A stretch of 59,103 bases of DNA from positions 1-59,103 of the forward strand of contig MCFE01000553.1 in the NCBI GenBank assembly GCA_002104905.1, read 5' to 3'. Positions 39,269 through 50,912 of this stretch are shown piece by piece. Position numbers and translations under genes: made by a program. How positions within the stretch are numbered: the stretch's first letter is position 1; every line of letters begins with the position of its first letter. Under the pieces are notes generated by a model, which was given only the letters and a program-made list of their open reading frames with translations, had not been told where the DNA came from and made no database searches. The stretch comes from Basidiobolus meristosporus CBS 931.73. Its lineage: Eukaryota > Basidiobolomycota > Basidiobolomycetes > Basidiobolales > Basidiobolaceae.

Positions 39269-41896
39269 ATGGATTCGTTCGCGTTACCAGCACCGAAGCA
39301 AAAATCTGTCAAGTCGAATGAGTCGGAGCCCCCGATTTCCGAGAAGAAAAGTGCAGAATTTAAAGTTCCCGCTGCTTTAACTCCAAGTAATTTTTAGTCA
39401 CCTCAAGGGTTTGAATCAAGCTCGTTTGGAATGTTCTAATGTATAACTTATCACCAAGGCGAGGCTTCAACAGATAGTTCCTCTAGCGACAGCGCGCCAA
39501 CCATACCCCCACTCAACTATCAGAAACCAGATTGGAGTGGTCTACCTACTCGAAGCTATCATTTCGATGTAATCAAAGGCGGACTCCTTATCGAAACTTT
39601 CGAAGTAACCACCGAAAAAGAGTTTATAGTCGTAGGTCAGTTTCATGCCACCACTACAGCGAAACCTGATCCAATTTCTAAATCGCAACATGTTAGGACG
39701 TTTGCCGTTTTGTGACGTATCGTTAGAGCATCCAGTAAGGATACGCTTTTCTTCGTGAAAAGATATATGGCTAATTAGCTTATCGTCTTTTAGTCCGTCT
39801 CACGGTATCACGCAATCATACAATTCCAGAACAATGGTACTTTCTTTTCCGAAGCTGTATCAGAGATGTTCATTTTAACCCTCTCATTCTAGGGGAGATC
39901 TTCCTGTATGATTTGAAAAGCGCCCAAGGAACTCGAGTAAACAAGCAGTCATTACCGCCCAGAAAATACCATCGGATTCGAGTTGGTGATCAGATTCGGT
40001 TCGGTCAAAGTACGCGTCTGTTTGTTCTCCAAGGCCTGGAAGAGGATACGCTTGCCGAGTCGGAACACTTAATTCACGATGGAGAAATAAGCACAAACTC
40101 TGCCAACCGGTATGTTCTTCATCTTAAATGTCTATACATGAGCCCACACATTTACTCCGCCTTTTCTTCAGGGAGTTGCACGGTGGCGGTATCGAGGAAG
40201 AAGAAGTCTTTCCCTCCGATGACTCAAAGTATATCGAGGATGAGAATATCTTTTATCGCAAAGATCCTAAGAAGGCACTCAAGAATTTCCTCGAGGTTAG
40301 TCCATCTATTCTAGTGCCAGTGGCAAAGAGTGCGATTCTTATACGCATAACAGAATCAAGGGGAGGAGATGGAATTTGAAGTAGAGGAGGAAGGAACCGG
40401 CGAGGAGCGAATGTATTTAGTTAGGTAGTTACACCATTACGAGAATCCATTGCTTGTGGGATGACTAACCGCTTATTCTAGAGTAAAGCTCCCGTTATTT
40501 GAGACCGACACTTACGGTATTGGCCAAGACTCCAAAAGGAAGTAAGTGATTGCCATATGCCTGATGATGCTGATGTTGAAGATGTTGCTGAACAACCTCG
40601 AACCATCAGAGATGCAGAGAAATTGGCTGCCTTAGATGCATGCATCCGGTTAGATAGAATGGGCATACTCCGCAACAGCAACGAGTCTGAATTAGGTTGG
40701 GATATGCCGCGCGTCCAGCAAAGTCTAGCATAAGCTGACCAGTTGATTTCTAGCGAAGAGAAAAAACCACATGAAAGAGCTGTTGGGCGATGATGACAGC
40801 GACGACGACAGTTTCTTCGACAGGACGGGTGCAGGTATATACGTCGGTGTTTCTAACCTTTGAATGTGGAATGCCAATCCCTTTCACCTTTTAGCTGAGA
40901 AATCGAAGCAGAAGAAAGCCCAAAAGAAGAGCAGTGAAACTGTCCAGACATACGAGTCATTGTGTGAGAAGAAATCTGAACTACAGGCCAAGATTGACTC
41001 TCTCGCCAACAAGATATCGGAAGGCATTGTTCAGACTGGTAACTCTTGTTGATGGTTTATCCTCCTATCTGCTACTCATCCAAGCATTCTTAGAAAATCT
41101 TGCAAAAAAGGCCCAGGCAGAGGAGGATGATTTGGATGAATATATGGCCTCACTTGACCGGGATATCAAAGGCAGTAATATCAGTGTCCTAAAGAGGCAG
41201 CTTCAGGGCATGGAGATGGTAAGATATTTCCTGATCTCAATCGACACCCAGAAACCAGCTCACGTAGTTGTAGGAAATGCAAAAACTCGATAAATTGATA
41301 GAGATAACAAAGCCAACGGACATCTTTGCCTCTCTTTCGGCGAGCACGGACAAGTGAGACCAATCTGTATTAGTATTTGCCAAACTCAACGCTCACTCAC
41401 CACATCACTCGTATGTATCTAGAGCTGTACGCAACACGCAAGTAAGATGATCAGTCGGTCCTCATCCTATTGAAGGACTAACCCACCAATACAATTTCAG
41501 GGAAATGGACTAGACAAAGCACCCTATTCGGACATCACAGAGCTTAAACCAGCCGTCCAGGCGCCCACTGGTGCATCGGCCTCCAAACCAAGCATTCCAA
41601 AGAAGACTGATATTCAACCTTCAGAGCCAGCTTTCCCGGAGAGCGAGGGGGTCGAACTACCACCGCCGGATAAGGCCCCGGAGTCTGTTCAAAGCAAGCG
41701 GCCCAACTCTGACAACACTACGGTGCCATCAAAACGACGCCAGTTTGGCGTACCGACCAGAGAAGAATATGAAGCAAAAGACAAGGAAGCCGAAGTAGCG
41801 CAAGAGATTGAGGCTGAGGAAGATGTCACCTGGCAGCCTCCCGAGGGCCAGACAGGTGATGGAAAGACTGCACTAAATGCCAAATATGGCTACTAG
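39269..41896 (+). CDS. Kanadaptin-like FHA-domain protein (SLC4A1AP orthologue)
   Basis: Nuclear FHA protein associated with spliceosomal complexes in other eukaryotes. Fifteen proposed exons give 588 aa: 39269-39386, 39459-39635, 39697-39734, 39794-39836, 39893-40109, 40172-40295, 40366-40424, 40482-40541, 40610-40695, 40754-40834, 40895-41038, 41094-41218, 41274-41353, 41423-41441 and 41501-41896. FHA domain at about 75-170: GRLPFCDVSLEHPSVSRYH, then GEIFLYDLKSAQGTRVN. Next come YRKDPKKALKNFLE, EMEFEVEEEGTGEERMYLVR and DAEKLAALDACIRLDRMGIL, in the order of metazoan kanadaptin. Then a Lys/Glu coiled coil, LDEYMASL, and the conserved end WQPPEGQTGDGKTALNAKYGY. Exon 14 is a 19-nt microexon; without it the reading frame hits a stop. 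The acceptor of exon 7 is the least certain. Confidence 0.9.
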
Positions 41897-42099
41897 CCAG
41901 CAGTAATGAGAAAAGCAGGTTTATTTGGAGTGAATGCTTGGATTAACAAGTTCACCGTACTTGCGGCATGCTTCAAGTTGGAAAAGAAGAGTAGTAAAAA
42001 GAACAGTTACGCAAAGAAAATAGAAGGCTTTGTAGTGCCTAGAATGTTTTGGTAGTGAATTAAACGAGGGAATTGCTAATCTATCGAGGGAATATTTGT

Positions 42100-43865
42100 C
42101 TACATGGTATATCGGAATTTGGATAGGACGGACTTTCCTTCCAGCTCAACTGTGGGGTCCTTGTTGAGCCTGTTGTTTTGCCTGATGAGGTAGAAACGCA
42201 ACATGGTGGCTGATGCACTTACTAACAAAAGCATGGATAGATTGATCAAGTGACTCTGAAGATAGCGTGGGGCCTCTTCAGCTCGATACAATTGCCCAGC
42301 AAGGATCCCTACGATGGCAAAATGGGTCAGCTGCTGTTGTACACATTGACACCTCTGCTTACCTCCTAGACTTCCTGCGGATGCCCCCAGGGCCGTTGCA
42401 GTTGCGGTCCTGGTGGAGCCAACCATGTTGTTGGTGAGCCAACTGAGGGAGATAGCACTGTAGGAGAAGGTTCCGATTGCAGTGATGCAAGCAGCCATGT
42501 AGAGAGCGTGAACATCCTGGAATACCATAAGCAACACAAAACCAACTACCCCGATTAAAGGCTGTAGTATGACATGGATTGAACGTTTGTGGCGTCGATC
42601 CGACAAGTAAGACATCGATATACTCATGATGGCGGCCAAAATAAACGGTGGTGAGGTTAACAGCAATGCGTTCATGTTCGCAAAGCCCATGTCGCGAAGA
42701 ATCGTTGGCAGGAGAAGGGAAATGGAAGCCCATGGGGTTGCTTGCCCGAAGCAGATCACCATGTACATCCAAATGATCGGGTCCTTGAACGTATCGAGAA
42801 ATTGTTGTTTATCAAACGTCTTCATCGATTTCTCGCGGAAATCATTCTGCAGCCGATGTGCGGCCAGGGCCTTCTCTCTCTCGGTCAACCAACCTGCTTC
42901 ATTCGGGGAGTCCGGCATAAAAAACCAGGTGAAGATTCCGAGGAATATAGTAGGCGTTCCTTCAACGATAAAGAGCCATTGCCAACCCGAGAGATTCGCG
43001 TATCCAGATAGCTGTATAATCCCATACGAAAACACCCCGCCGAAAGCGCTTGCAAGATTGCTGATCGACGTGAACAGAGCAAACCGCAAGCTCTGCTCCT
43101 TGCCCGTGTACCAGAATGTTAGATAAAAGACGAGTCCTGGGAAGAGCCTAGAGATCGATTTGGATCGTGAGCAGGTAGACGATGGGAGATACACTGTTGT
43201 TTGCTTACCCTGCCTCAGAGAGACCTAAAAAAAACCGGATCGCCATCAATCCTGCGAAATTCTGTACAGCTGCCGTGAATACTGTGCATAGCCCCCAAGA
43301 GATCATGATTCTTGAAATCCATTTTGAGGGGCTAAAGCGCTTGAGTAGCAGGTTGGATGGCACCTCGCAAAAAACGTAACCTGAGGGAGTTCATATCTTA
43401 GTGGGGACGGATTGGGAGATTGTGAGGTAGACAGCCCTACTGATATAGAATACAGACAAACAGAGGGAATACTGGCTTGGGGTGAGATTCAGATCCGCTT
43501 CAAGACCGGCCAGCCGCGCACTACCTAAAACTCAGGTTAACTTCATCTCGAGCTCTGCCAGGCTCCACTTGAAATCACCAACCAATATTCGCGCGATCAA
43601 GCACGGCAAACAGATTCAGTATCCCAGCATACACCAGAACTCGAAAGTCAATCTTCTTGACCAATGCCTTCTCTTCCTCCTCTGTGAAATAGTTGTCGTC
43701 TACAATCAGGTCCTCGGTGTGGCGAGACGCGCCTCCAGCCTTCTTGAGAATCCCTCCGGTCACATCCGTGGCGCCCCTGTTCGACTCGTCGGGAATATCG
43801 CCCTCCCTCATCGGGACATCCCCGACCATGTTCCTAGTCACCAAATCAACTTCGTTGCTCTTCAT
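42100..43865 (-). CDS. MFS permease, anion:cation symporter (Dal5/allantoate-type) family
   Basis: Plasma-membrane H+ symporter for an organic anion; the substrate cannot be read from sequence (allantoate, nicotinate, pantothenate and similar compounds are known for the family). Minus-strand exons 43865-43583, 43524-43441, 43380-43209, 43147-42363 and 42308-42100 give 510 aa with about 12 membrane segments. The N-terminal 75 residues are cytosolic and acidic (EEEEKALVKKIDFRVL). TM1 ends LNLFAVLDRANIGSARL. Family motifs: YVFCEVPSNLLLKRFSPSKW, SEAGLFPGLVFYLTFWY and SGWQWLFIVEGTPTIFLG. The last intron (42309-42362, 54 nt) is a multiple of three without a stop, so a retained form would add 18 residues. 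It is convergent with kanadaptin (about 200 bp between stops) and divergent from the LYC1-like gene. Confidence 0.92.
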
Positions 43866-45040
43866 TAATGTGGCAGATCCAACTTGAATTGATGGATGTA
43901 GAACGAGCAGGGCTCGTATTTAAGCAACCCACATTCCATCCGCATGCCACACGTTTTCGCTCTTTTCAGCATGATTCAAGGGAAAACAAAAAGAGGCTAT
44001 GTCACATGGTGCCCTTCGACAATCCATCAGATGTAAGGTGAAGCACCGGACTACCTGGAGAGAGCATTGGCGAATCCACAGGCACCAACTCCTCTACACA
44101 TATTTGCATCGAATCGCTCAAGCCCTTTTCCTAGATATCCATCTCAAATGCCATTAATATCACTACAATAAGTGGCATTGGGCGAAATCAACACCATGCA
44201 CCCTGGGTCGTTTATGCACTTTCCCGCTTGGCTATTACCACCAGAGCTGCAGCGATTGATTGAGAATGGAATCGGTATTAGAGATTGCCCGAAACCCTCA
44301 TTCCAACGAAAGCTCAGTTGTCGTTTCGCGGAACACTATGCGTAGATTTTCCAATAGCCAACTAGGTGTCACATCACAGGGAGGCCAATTTAGAGCCCGC
44401 ATACCCGATCTGAAAACCATGTTTGCTATTGCAAACCTGACTTTCATACAATTACATCGTCAACTGGATGCAATCTCGCATAGGTCACGTACAGTCCGAT
44501 GAATCAATATATCCGACATGTTCTTGACAGAACATCACCTCGGCGCAAATCATATACAATGCATTGTAGCAAGATACTCGATGCGCCACCTTTGTCCTCC
44601 ATGAAGTCACTGGACGCTTGCGAACGAAACCATGATTTGCCTAAAGACCCGGAGCATTCAAAAATTAAAATTCAAGTCCAGGGTTTTGCAGCTGGGCCAT
44701 TAATCCCCGATGTGGGTGGTGGGGCCCTTGTGACACCAAGACACAACCTATGCCAATGATGGCAGTGAGCACTTGGTATGCTAAGGTTATTCGTACTCTC
44801 AGGACTCGGCTGTATGTTGCTTGGGCTGAGAAATAATCAACTGTGCATGATTAAACCCGAACAAACAACATCGATATCGTACAACATCAGATTTGATCAA
44901 CTACAGTCACCATTTCCCAGGACTGTGTCGAGAAGCAATTCCGCAGTAGATATGACTGTGGGAAGATATTATAAATGTTCAGCAAGCAAGTATATTTATT
45001 TGCCCGTGCAAGGGTATTCACTGCCACCTATTAACCAGCA
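43866..45040. promoter_or_regulatory. Divergent intergenic region of MFS permease and LYC1-like gene
   Basis: 1.2 kb between divergent starts; no supported gene. A TATTATAAAT motif near 44968 lies about 70 bp before the LYC1-like ATG. Confidence 0.4.
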
Positions 45041-46105
45041 ATGCCCTCAAGCAGTACCTACTCCGTTATACAAACCAACCCAGCACAGACTCATCAAGCA
45101 CACGACAATACCCACGAGGCCTGGGATCGCAATTTAACTCCAGAGAAGTTTCATGAGCGAGAGGATCGTCTAGACAACTGTGAATTTGCTCGAGATAATC
45201 TGAAAACATATGCTCTAATCAGAGCGGACAATCCGGAGACGTTGGATCTCCTGTCGCATCTAGAGGTATTCATCCGACCCGCTCTGGTTAGATTTCCTCA
45301 AAACCCCGGTCAGGTGGAGAGGGTCAAAGCAGCCAGCGTCGCTTCGGTTTTCACGCCGAGCAAGTATCGTCAGAACGGATATGCGAAACAGCTTTTGCTT
45401 GGTGTCCTCGATACTCTGCGAAACCAAGGCATTGTCGTGTCGAATCTGTACTCTGATGTTGGGCCCGAATTATACTCCAGGCTAGGTTGGCGCGTCTATT
45501 CACCCGAACATCTTCAAATTGAGGTCGGCCAACGGAACATAGCGCTGTCTGATATAAATTTGAAGCCCCAACCCATCAAAAATGAGCTACTCGGCAAGAT
45601 TGTGCAACGAGATTGCGAGTTGCTAGAGAAGGAGTTTACGTCAAACGCACAACTGGGCCACAGGAAACCTGCGGTTCTACTTTTGCCCACTGAACCGGTG
45701 TATCATTGGTTTTGGGAGCGCAGTAACTTCTACGCAACCGAGGTGGAAAGCCAACCCAAAATATCCAAGCTAGGTGTCTACCTTCCAGGGACTCCCTATT
45801 TTGCCATTTGGTATCCAGATTATCTAGAAAAATCTCTAGTTGTCCTACGGATAAGACTTCCTAAGGATGATCCCAATGCTATCTTTGAAGCATTCATGCA
45901 CCATGCCAAAGAGGAGGCCATCGCACACAAACTAACCCATGTCGTTATCTGGAATTTAGATCACAATGTATGGAAAGGTCGTTATGATCAGGAGCCGGGG
46001 ATCAATTGGATCACTAGAACTGGGGCGCTTTCATCAATGGCATGGATACCTGATTTAAGCCAAGAGGTAGAATGGTACAACAACGAAAAGTTCTGCTGGG
46101 TCTAA
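45041..46105 (+). CDS. GNAT acetyltransferase, LYC1 (lysine N6-acetyltransferase)-like
   Basis: Intronless, 354 aa. The N-terminal GNAT-like half includes VASVFTPSKYRQNGYAKQLL, with the acetyl-CoA loop R-Q-N-G-Y-A at about 110-115, and LYSDVGPELYSRLGW, the pattern of the fungal LYC1 family. The C-terminal half (YHWFWERSNFYATE, YFAIWYPDYLEKSLVVLR, GALSSMAWIPDLSQEVEW) matches the second domain of that family. LYC1 in Yarrowia acetylates lysine at N6 to begin its catabolism; whether this protein uses lysine is inference. The ATG at 45041 gives the usual length, with a TATA-like motif about 70 bp upstream. No signal peptide, so cytosolic. Confidence 0.85.
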   Translation: MPSSSTYSVIQTNPAQTHQAHDNTHEAWDRNLTPEKFHEREDRLDNCEFARDNLKTYALIRADNPETLDLLSHLEVFIRPALVRFPQNPGQVERVKAASVASVFTPSKYRQNGYAKQLLLGVLDTLRNQGIVVSNLYSDVGPELYSRLGWRVYSPEHLQIEVGQRNIALSDINLKPQPIKNELLGKIVQRDCELLEKEFTSNAQLGHRKPAVLLLPTEPVYHWFWERSNFYATEVESQPKISKLGVYLPGTPYFAIWYPDYLEKSLVVLRIRLPKDDPNAIFEAFMHHAKEEAIAHKLTHVVIWNLDHNVWKGRYDQEPGINWITRTGALSSMAWIPDLSQEVEWYNNEKFCWV

Positions 46106-47608
46106 GAGGACGTTCTGCGATCTTGAAATAAAGCAAGCAACACGCGTTTTTCACGCCATACTACTGGGAGCCTCATTTGGTGTAGATATGTTTGGTATGG
46201 CGAGTCCAGTAAACATGGACGATTTGTCCGGGTCTGTTCAAATATAGGAACAGGGATATGGGCGCATTGGGAGCAGGATTTATTGCATGCCATAGTAATA
46301 CTGGTAACAAACATTACTTTCCAGAATATGCCCGTTGTATTTCGCAATGCCAATGTGGTCGATACTCCCAATACTTGCTCAATTCATGAAGGGAGCATAC
46401 TGGCAATGAGCTCCCTCCACGAATCAGAAGCCAAAAGAGTCGGATGTTCTCAATACATTTTGCTGTTTTAAATACCAATTCTCTGAACCCGTCGAAGCGC
46501 GAAAGCAGCGACGAAAACGGATCATCTTCCTATCATGCTTCATACAGCGGAAGCGTACCATCGAGCCGAGACGTACATATATAGATGGAAAGCCCGACAA
46601 GAAGTCCATTGCCTTGACATTGATAAGTAATTTCGTCAGGAGCGAGCCCTATTGCAGCCAACCTCCCAGACCAGATCTGAGATGGAAGATATTCCTCGAA
46701 CGGAATTATGTATCAAGAATAGCCACTTCTCGTGAATCAAGTGCTGCATCCCCATAGCCCAAATCAATTCGAGGGCATTTGATTGGTGGTGTAATACTGA
46801 TACAACATCACTTGTGAATGGGGCAGCGAATGGGTATCTGCTTCCAAGGCCAACAGGTTAAAAATATGTTGACCAAAAACGTGCGATCGGTAATGAAGGA
46901 TGGGCAATCGCCCAGGACTGCTGATTAAAAGATTGGTGTTTTTTTGCTGAAATCCTCGTGGAATCGCATATGTGGGATCTGATATGAGCCATCGTATGGC
47001 AGGAGCGTTGCAGTAGATATGAAATTGGCGCCTCTTCCTTGTCAATGGCGCCAGCAATGATGGCCTCCTAATGTCGGGCAGCAGAATTCTAGCTTATTGC
47101 TGCTTGCATGAGCAATCAAACACAGCATAATCCAATGATTTGCGGATAAAACTGATCTGCCGACAGGTGCTGAGCCCAGGTATGATTCCCCTAGTCGACT
47201 GGACATCATGATGTCAACTTGGTTTCATATATGAGGTGGGCTTCGCGGCTGTGTATACAAACAGCGCCAAATGATGAGATGCAGTGCTCGGCAGTCTATC
47301 TGAAACCCTGGTCCGGATTTGGAAAGGCTTCCTTGGTGTGTAGTATTTCGACGTACAAGTAAATAGGAAATTTCCTGATGAAACCTCCGTCCCCTTTTGG
47401 AAAACACTGGCTCATCGCCAGAATCTTGATTCATCATATTAGTTTTTAATTATGTGTAAGACGAGGTAAATAGTGAGGTGGATATTTCGGTTCTACAGTA
47501 TGTGTGCCAAATGGTGGCCTTCAGCGAAGCTATTTGGATACATTGGATGTCTAGTGAGTATGAAGAGGATGACGTTATACAGGTGTAATGCATGGAATGC
47601 GGATGGAT
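46106..47608. other. Spacer between convergent LYC1-like gene and PEX11
   Basis: 1.5 kb of convergent 3' sequence. Short frames only; nothing recognised. Confidence 0.4.
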
Positions 47609-48496
47609 TTAGACGGACTTCTTGACCCAGAGTTTGTACGTGCCCAAGGCCCCGGAGATGAAGCCGGCCGATACCTGGAAGGTCTCTGAGAAATCGCATT
47701 TGAAGAAGTCGTATCCGCAGAATGCGAGGTCACCTAGCAGTTTGGCTATGCTTATTCCATTCCAATACATCTTGTCCTGAAGTTTGGGTTTGTCAAGTGT
47801 GTAGGATTCGGTATTGATCTGGCGTTGTAAATCCAGGCGGTCTTTAACGAGCTCGTGTATGTCTAACCAAATGGCCACAAACCACAGCTTTGTAGACAGA
47901 GAATCCGATCGCTTTCCCCAGGACTTTGGAACTACGCCCATCTTGCTCAAGCAGAAGATGTCATCGCTGATGCAGTTAACTACCTCCAGTGTGGACTTGC
48001 AGACGCCGTAAACGTATGCAAGTTTTTCACTGCCGTTCATGATGGAGAAATTCTTGTAAGATCCAGCGAAGACATCCTGCACAGTTCCATAGGGCTCCAG
48101 GAAATTTCCTAGCCGTAGGATTTTCCGCGTGCTCGAAAAGGCGCTCACCATTGAACTCATTCGTTTATATACATTCGGGTACCGCTTTGGGTTTTTTAGG
48201 ACAATTAGGAGCAGGAGCTTGCTGAAGTATTGGATCACCTTGAGGAATTTATCGCGTCCATCGGTTAGAAGTAGGCATTTTTTGAATATGGTCAGTGCAG
48301 AGAGCGTGGGCTTTTTAACCACTTTTGTTTCTACCAGCACTGGTTTCTTTTCGTCCATGAGCAATACTGATGTGTCATAGCCCGCTACTGTGTACTCGGG
48401 CGGGAGAACGAGCCCCGTTGGGACCAACTTCTGGGTAGCCGTGTCCAGGGATACGTTTTGAACGAGATCGGATGCCATTGTGGATTTGTGGGGCAA
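47609..48496 (-). CDS. PEX11: Peroxisomal membrane elongation factor Pex11
   Basis: Peroxin that tubulates and divides the peroxisomal membrane. Single exon, 295 aa from ATG 48496, or 289 aa from the second ATG at 48478 (MASDLVQNVS), which may be the true start. The first 70 residues are a divergent N-terminal arm. The family core begins near 85: GRDKFLKVIQYFSKLLLL, then FSSTRKILRLGNFLEPYGTV, an amphipathic segment typical of Pex11. The middle reads LWFVAIWLDIHELVKDRLDLQ. The C-terminus (GDLAFCGYDFFKCDF, QVSAGFISGALGTYKLWVKK) is the second membrane segment with a short basic tail. No sign of damage. Upstream 400 bp contain no other gene. Confidence 0.92.
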   Translation of the reverse strand: MPHKSTMASDLVQNVSLDTATQKLVPTGLVLPPEYTVAGYDTSVLLMDEKKPVLVETKVVKKPTLSALTIFKKCLLLTDGRDKFLKVIQYFSKLLLLIVLKNPKRYPNVYKRMSSMVSAFSSTRKILRLGNFLEPYGTVQDVFAGSYKNFSIMNGSEKLAYVYGVCKSTLEVVNCISDDIFCLSKMGVVPKSWGKRSDSLSTKLWFVAIWLDIHELVKDRLDLQRQINTESYTLDKPKLQDKMYWNGISIAKLLGDLAFCGYDFFKCDFSETFQVSAGFISGALGTYKLWVKKSV

Positions 48497-50912
48497 TGCA
48501 AAGGCTGGTTGACGCGAGTTTTCAATACAAAATGAATTGAAAGAAAAGAATGGATGATGAGATGGCAGGAGCAGCCCGTCAATTTATTCAAATGCAAGAG
48601 ATGTCACAAGGAGTGACTTCTCTGGACAGACACCAAATTAAACCACAATTCGAATCTCAAATTGGCGTTATCTATTTTGAGACCAATGAGTCTAATAACC
48701 TAATGGACGAATCATTGTGTTGTTTCTATTGTATCAACGCCCCTAAGAGTGATAATGCACAGCGTCATATATAGTATGCTTCAATTAGCTTTGTGGAATC
48801 CCATTAATAGAGTAGCACATTCGTTGATGGGCAGATCTATACTGCATTCCCATTCCAATCCCAGCATCGATTATTTCTCAATACATTTCTTCTTGCAGCC
48901 ATAGATGAGGTCGTATTGTGAGGGAAAATGCCGATTGCACATGGTGGCCAGCCTTATCATAGTATCCCACGACTAAGATAGAGAAATGGCAGTCCATGGG
49001 TTACACCTGAGTTTACTAGAACCAAGGCCTGATTTCTGTGATTACGCTAGGCCAATAAAGTGTGCTCTGAAAAGCACTTCGCATGGTAACAACTCAGATC
49101 AGCAACATACCTGGATATGGAACCTCGTAGTGAGTTTAAAAAATCCCCAAGTGAAACCGGGTCAAATCGGGAAATGGAAATTGTACTCTGTTTCAACTCC
49201 AAACATCCCTACACCATGCTGATAAGCCCCACCACCAATCTTTGAAACACTCTCCCATATTTGGGTGGATGTTTATGAACTAAATTTGCTTGTGATATAT
49301 TTAGTTGGCACAAACTGCGTGCTATTAATACACGAGTGGTTTGCTCTTGGATGCACGTTTGATGGGCATCAATCGGAAATTGCATTACCCTAGAACGCAT
49401 CTTCGGCGGGTTGGCCTGCTGGCGACTCTTGAATGACCTGACGTATATATGTTGGTTTCTCCGAATATCACTGGCCATGTTTCACGTGACAATAGCGCAG
49501 AGCTTCAGAGGAACCAGTTGAGATCTAGGTCGGTATGCCATCATGGTTGCGATATGACGGTCTGATAGGCCTTATGATAAGCGGCTCTTGAGGTGAAAGC
49601 AATCATTGTTTGTACCAGCCCACAGCTTTTGTCGTTAGGGCATTCCCCACGTGACTGGGTCGGAGCCAGATAGAGTCGCTGCCATCTCTATCTGATGCTG
49701 TAGGCAGTTCATGCAGCCGCGCCTAATTACTTGGGGCCTAATCCTCCAATGTGGTAATAATGGCTGGTACTTCCTAGATGGCAAGCATGCGAACACGGAT
49801 AATTGCGGATCCAACCAGATGATTGGATATCACTTTATCTTCGAAGCGAGTTGCAGAAGACTCGAATGACAAAGATGCTTGCTGAGGTAACGCGCATAGC
49901 CACTTGGAATGGCAATGCCCGATCACGCTGCTATTAGTGACATGAGCGCGCGATATTGGTGGCCCGTAAATTGGCTGGGGTCAGGAATTTATTTTGATGC
50001 GCGCGCCGAATCTACCATCACAGATGTCTCAGGAAAATGTGGGCTCATGTATCGCATAAGCATTACTATTTATCTCAAGGCGCAAATGGAGTAACGCCAG
50101 TTACCCGTCCCATCGATATTGGCACATTAGAGAGGCTAGAGGGGTTTTTACGTTACATGAGCCTGGCTTATCTGGATATGGCCAGCTGCTCCGCTGATTG
50201 TGTACCAGATGGCTCTTCAGTTTGCGCAAAAGCCATTGGATCAAATTTCGAAACTTCCTGACATTCGGCGGAGATGCCCAATCACCCATGGATCAGAGTT
50301 ATAAATAATGATGTAGGAAAAATAGGTCCTTGAACGCGAATCTGGCCAGCTCGGCCTCTGGATCAAGCAGCTATCTTCAATATCGTGGAGTATTTGTAGA
50401 GTTCCATCCCTGTGACTTGGGTGTCATGAAGAATCACCCAATACGTGATGCAGATTTGAATTGGATAGGGTTGATGTTTCACAAGCAAATCGTTGGGTCC
50501 CTTGACGATGATCTACACCAGGTGATTGAAGACACAGATCCGACTACACTATTAATTCGGCATTTAAATAGCTCCGGAGAGTATATGCAGGTTTTCTCAT
50601 AAGTTTGATTAGTACAACGCCATGCTGGAGACCCAGTTAGTACTCAGCTTTTCCCTGACAAAGCAACAAGTTATACAACTTTTACACAAGTGGCGAATGG
50701 TCCACTCTGTCGGACGCAATTAGGTTGGTCAACCATACTCTCCATCCACACATATTTCATAGAAAAGGATAATTTTCAAATACGCCCAATTCCAATCTAG
50801 TTCGCATTGTTTAACTACGTAATAATATGGTTATTTGGAGCGTCGTCGGAAATATTTCCATGGTGGGGTTTCCTCAACTGCATACAAGGTATCCATAAGA
50901 ATTCCTACAACC
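48497..50912. other. Spacer between PEX11 and the ARA1-like glycosyltransferase
   Basis: 2.4 kb between divergent genes. No frame shows a family motif and none extends by splicing. No repeat or RNA gene recognised. Confidence 0.4.

Noticed and set aside
42626-43126. 166-codon plus-strand frame inside the MFS gene
   Set aside because: Shadow of the conserved permease on the opposite strand.
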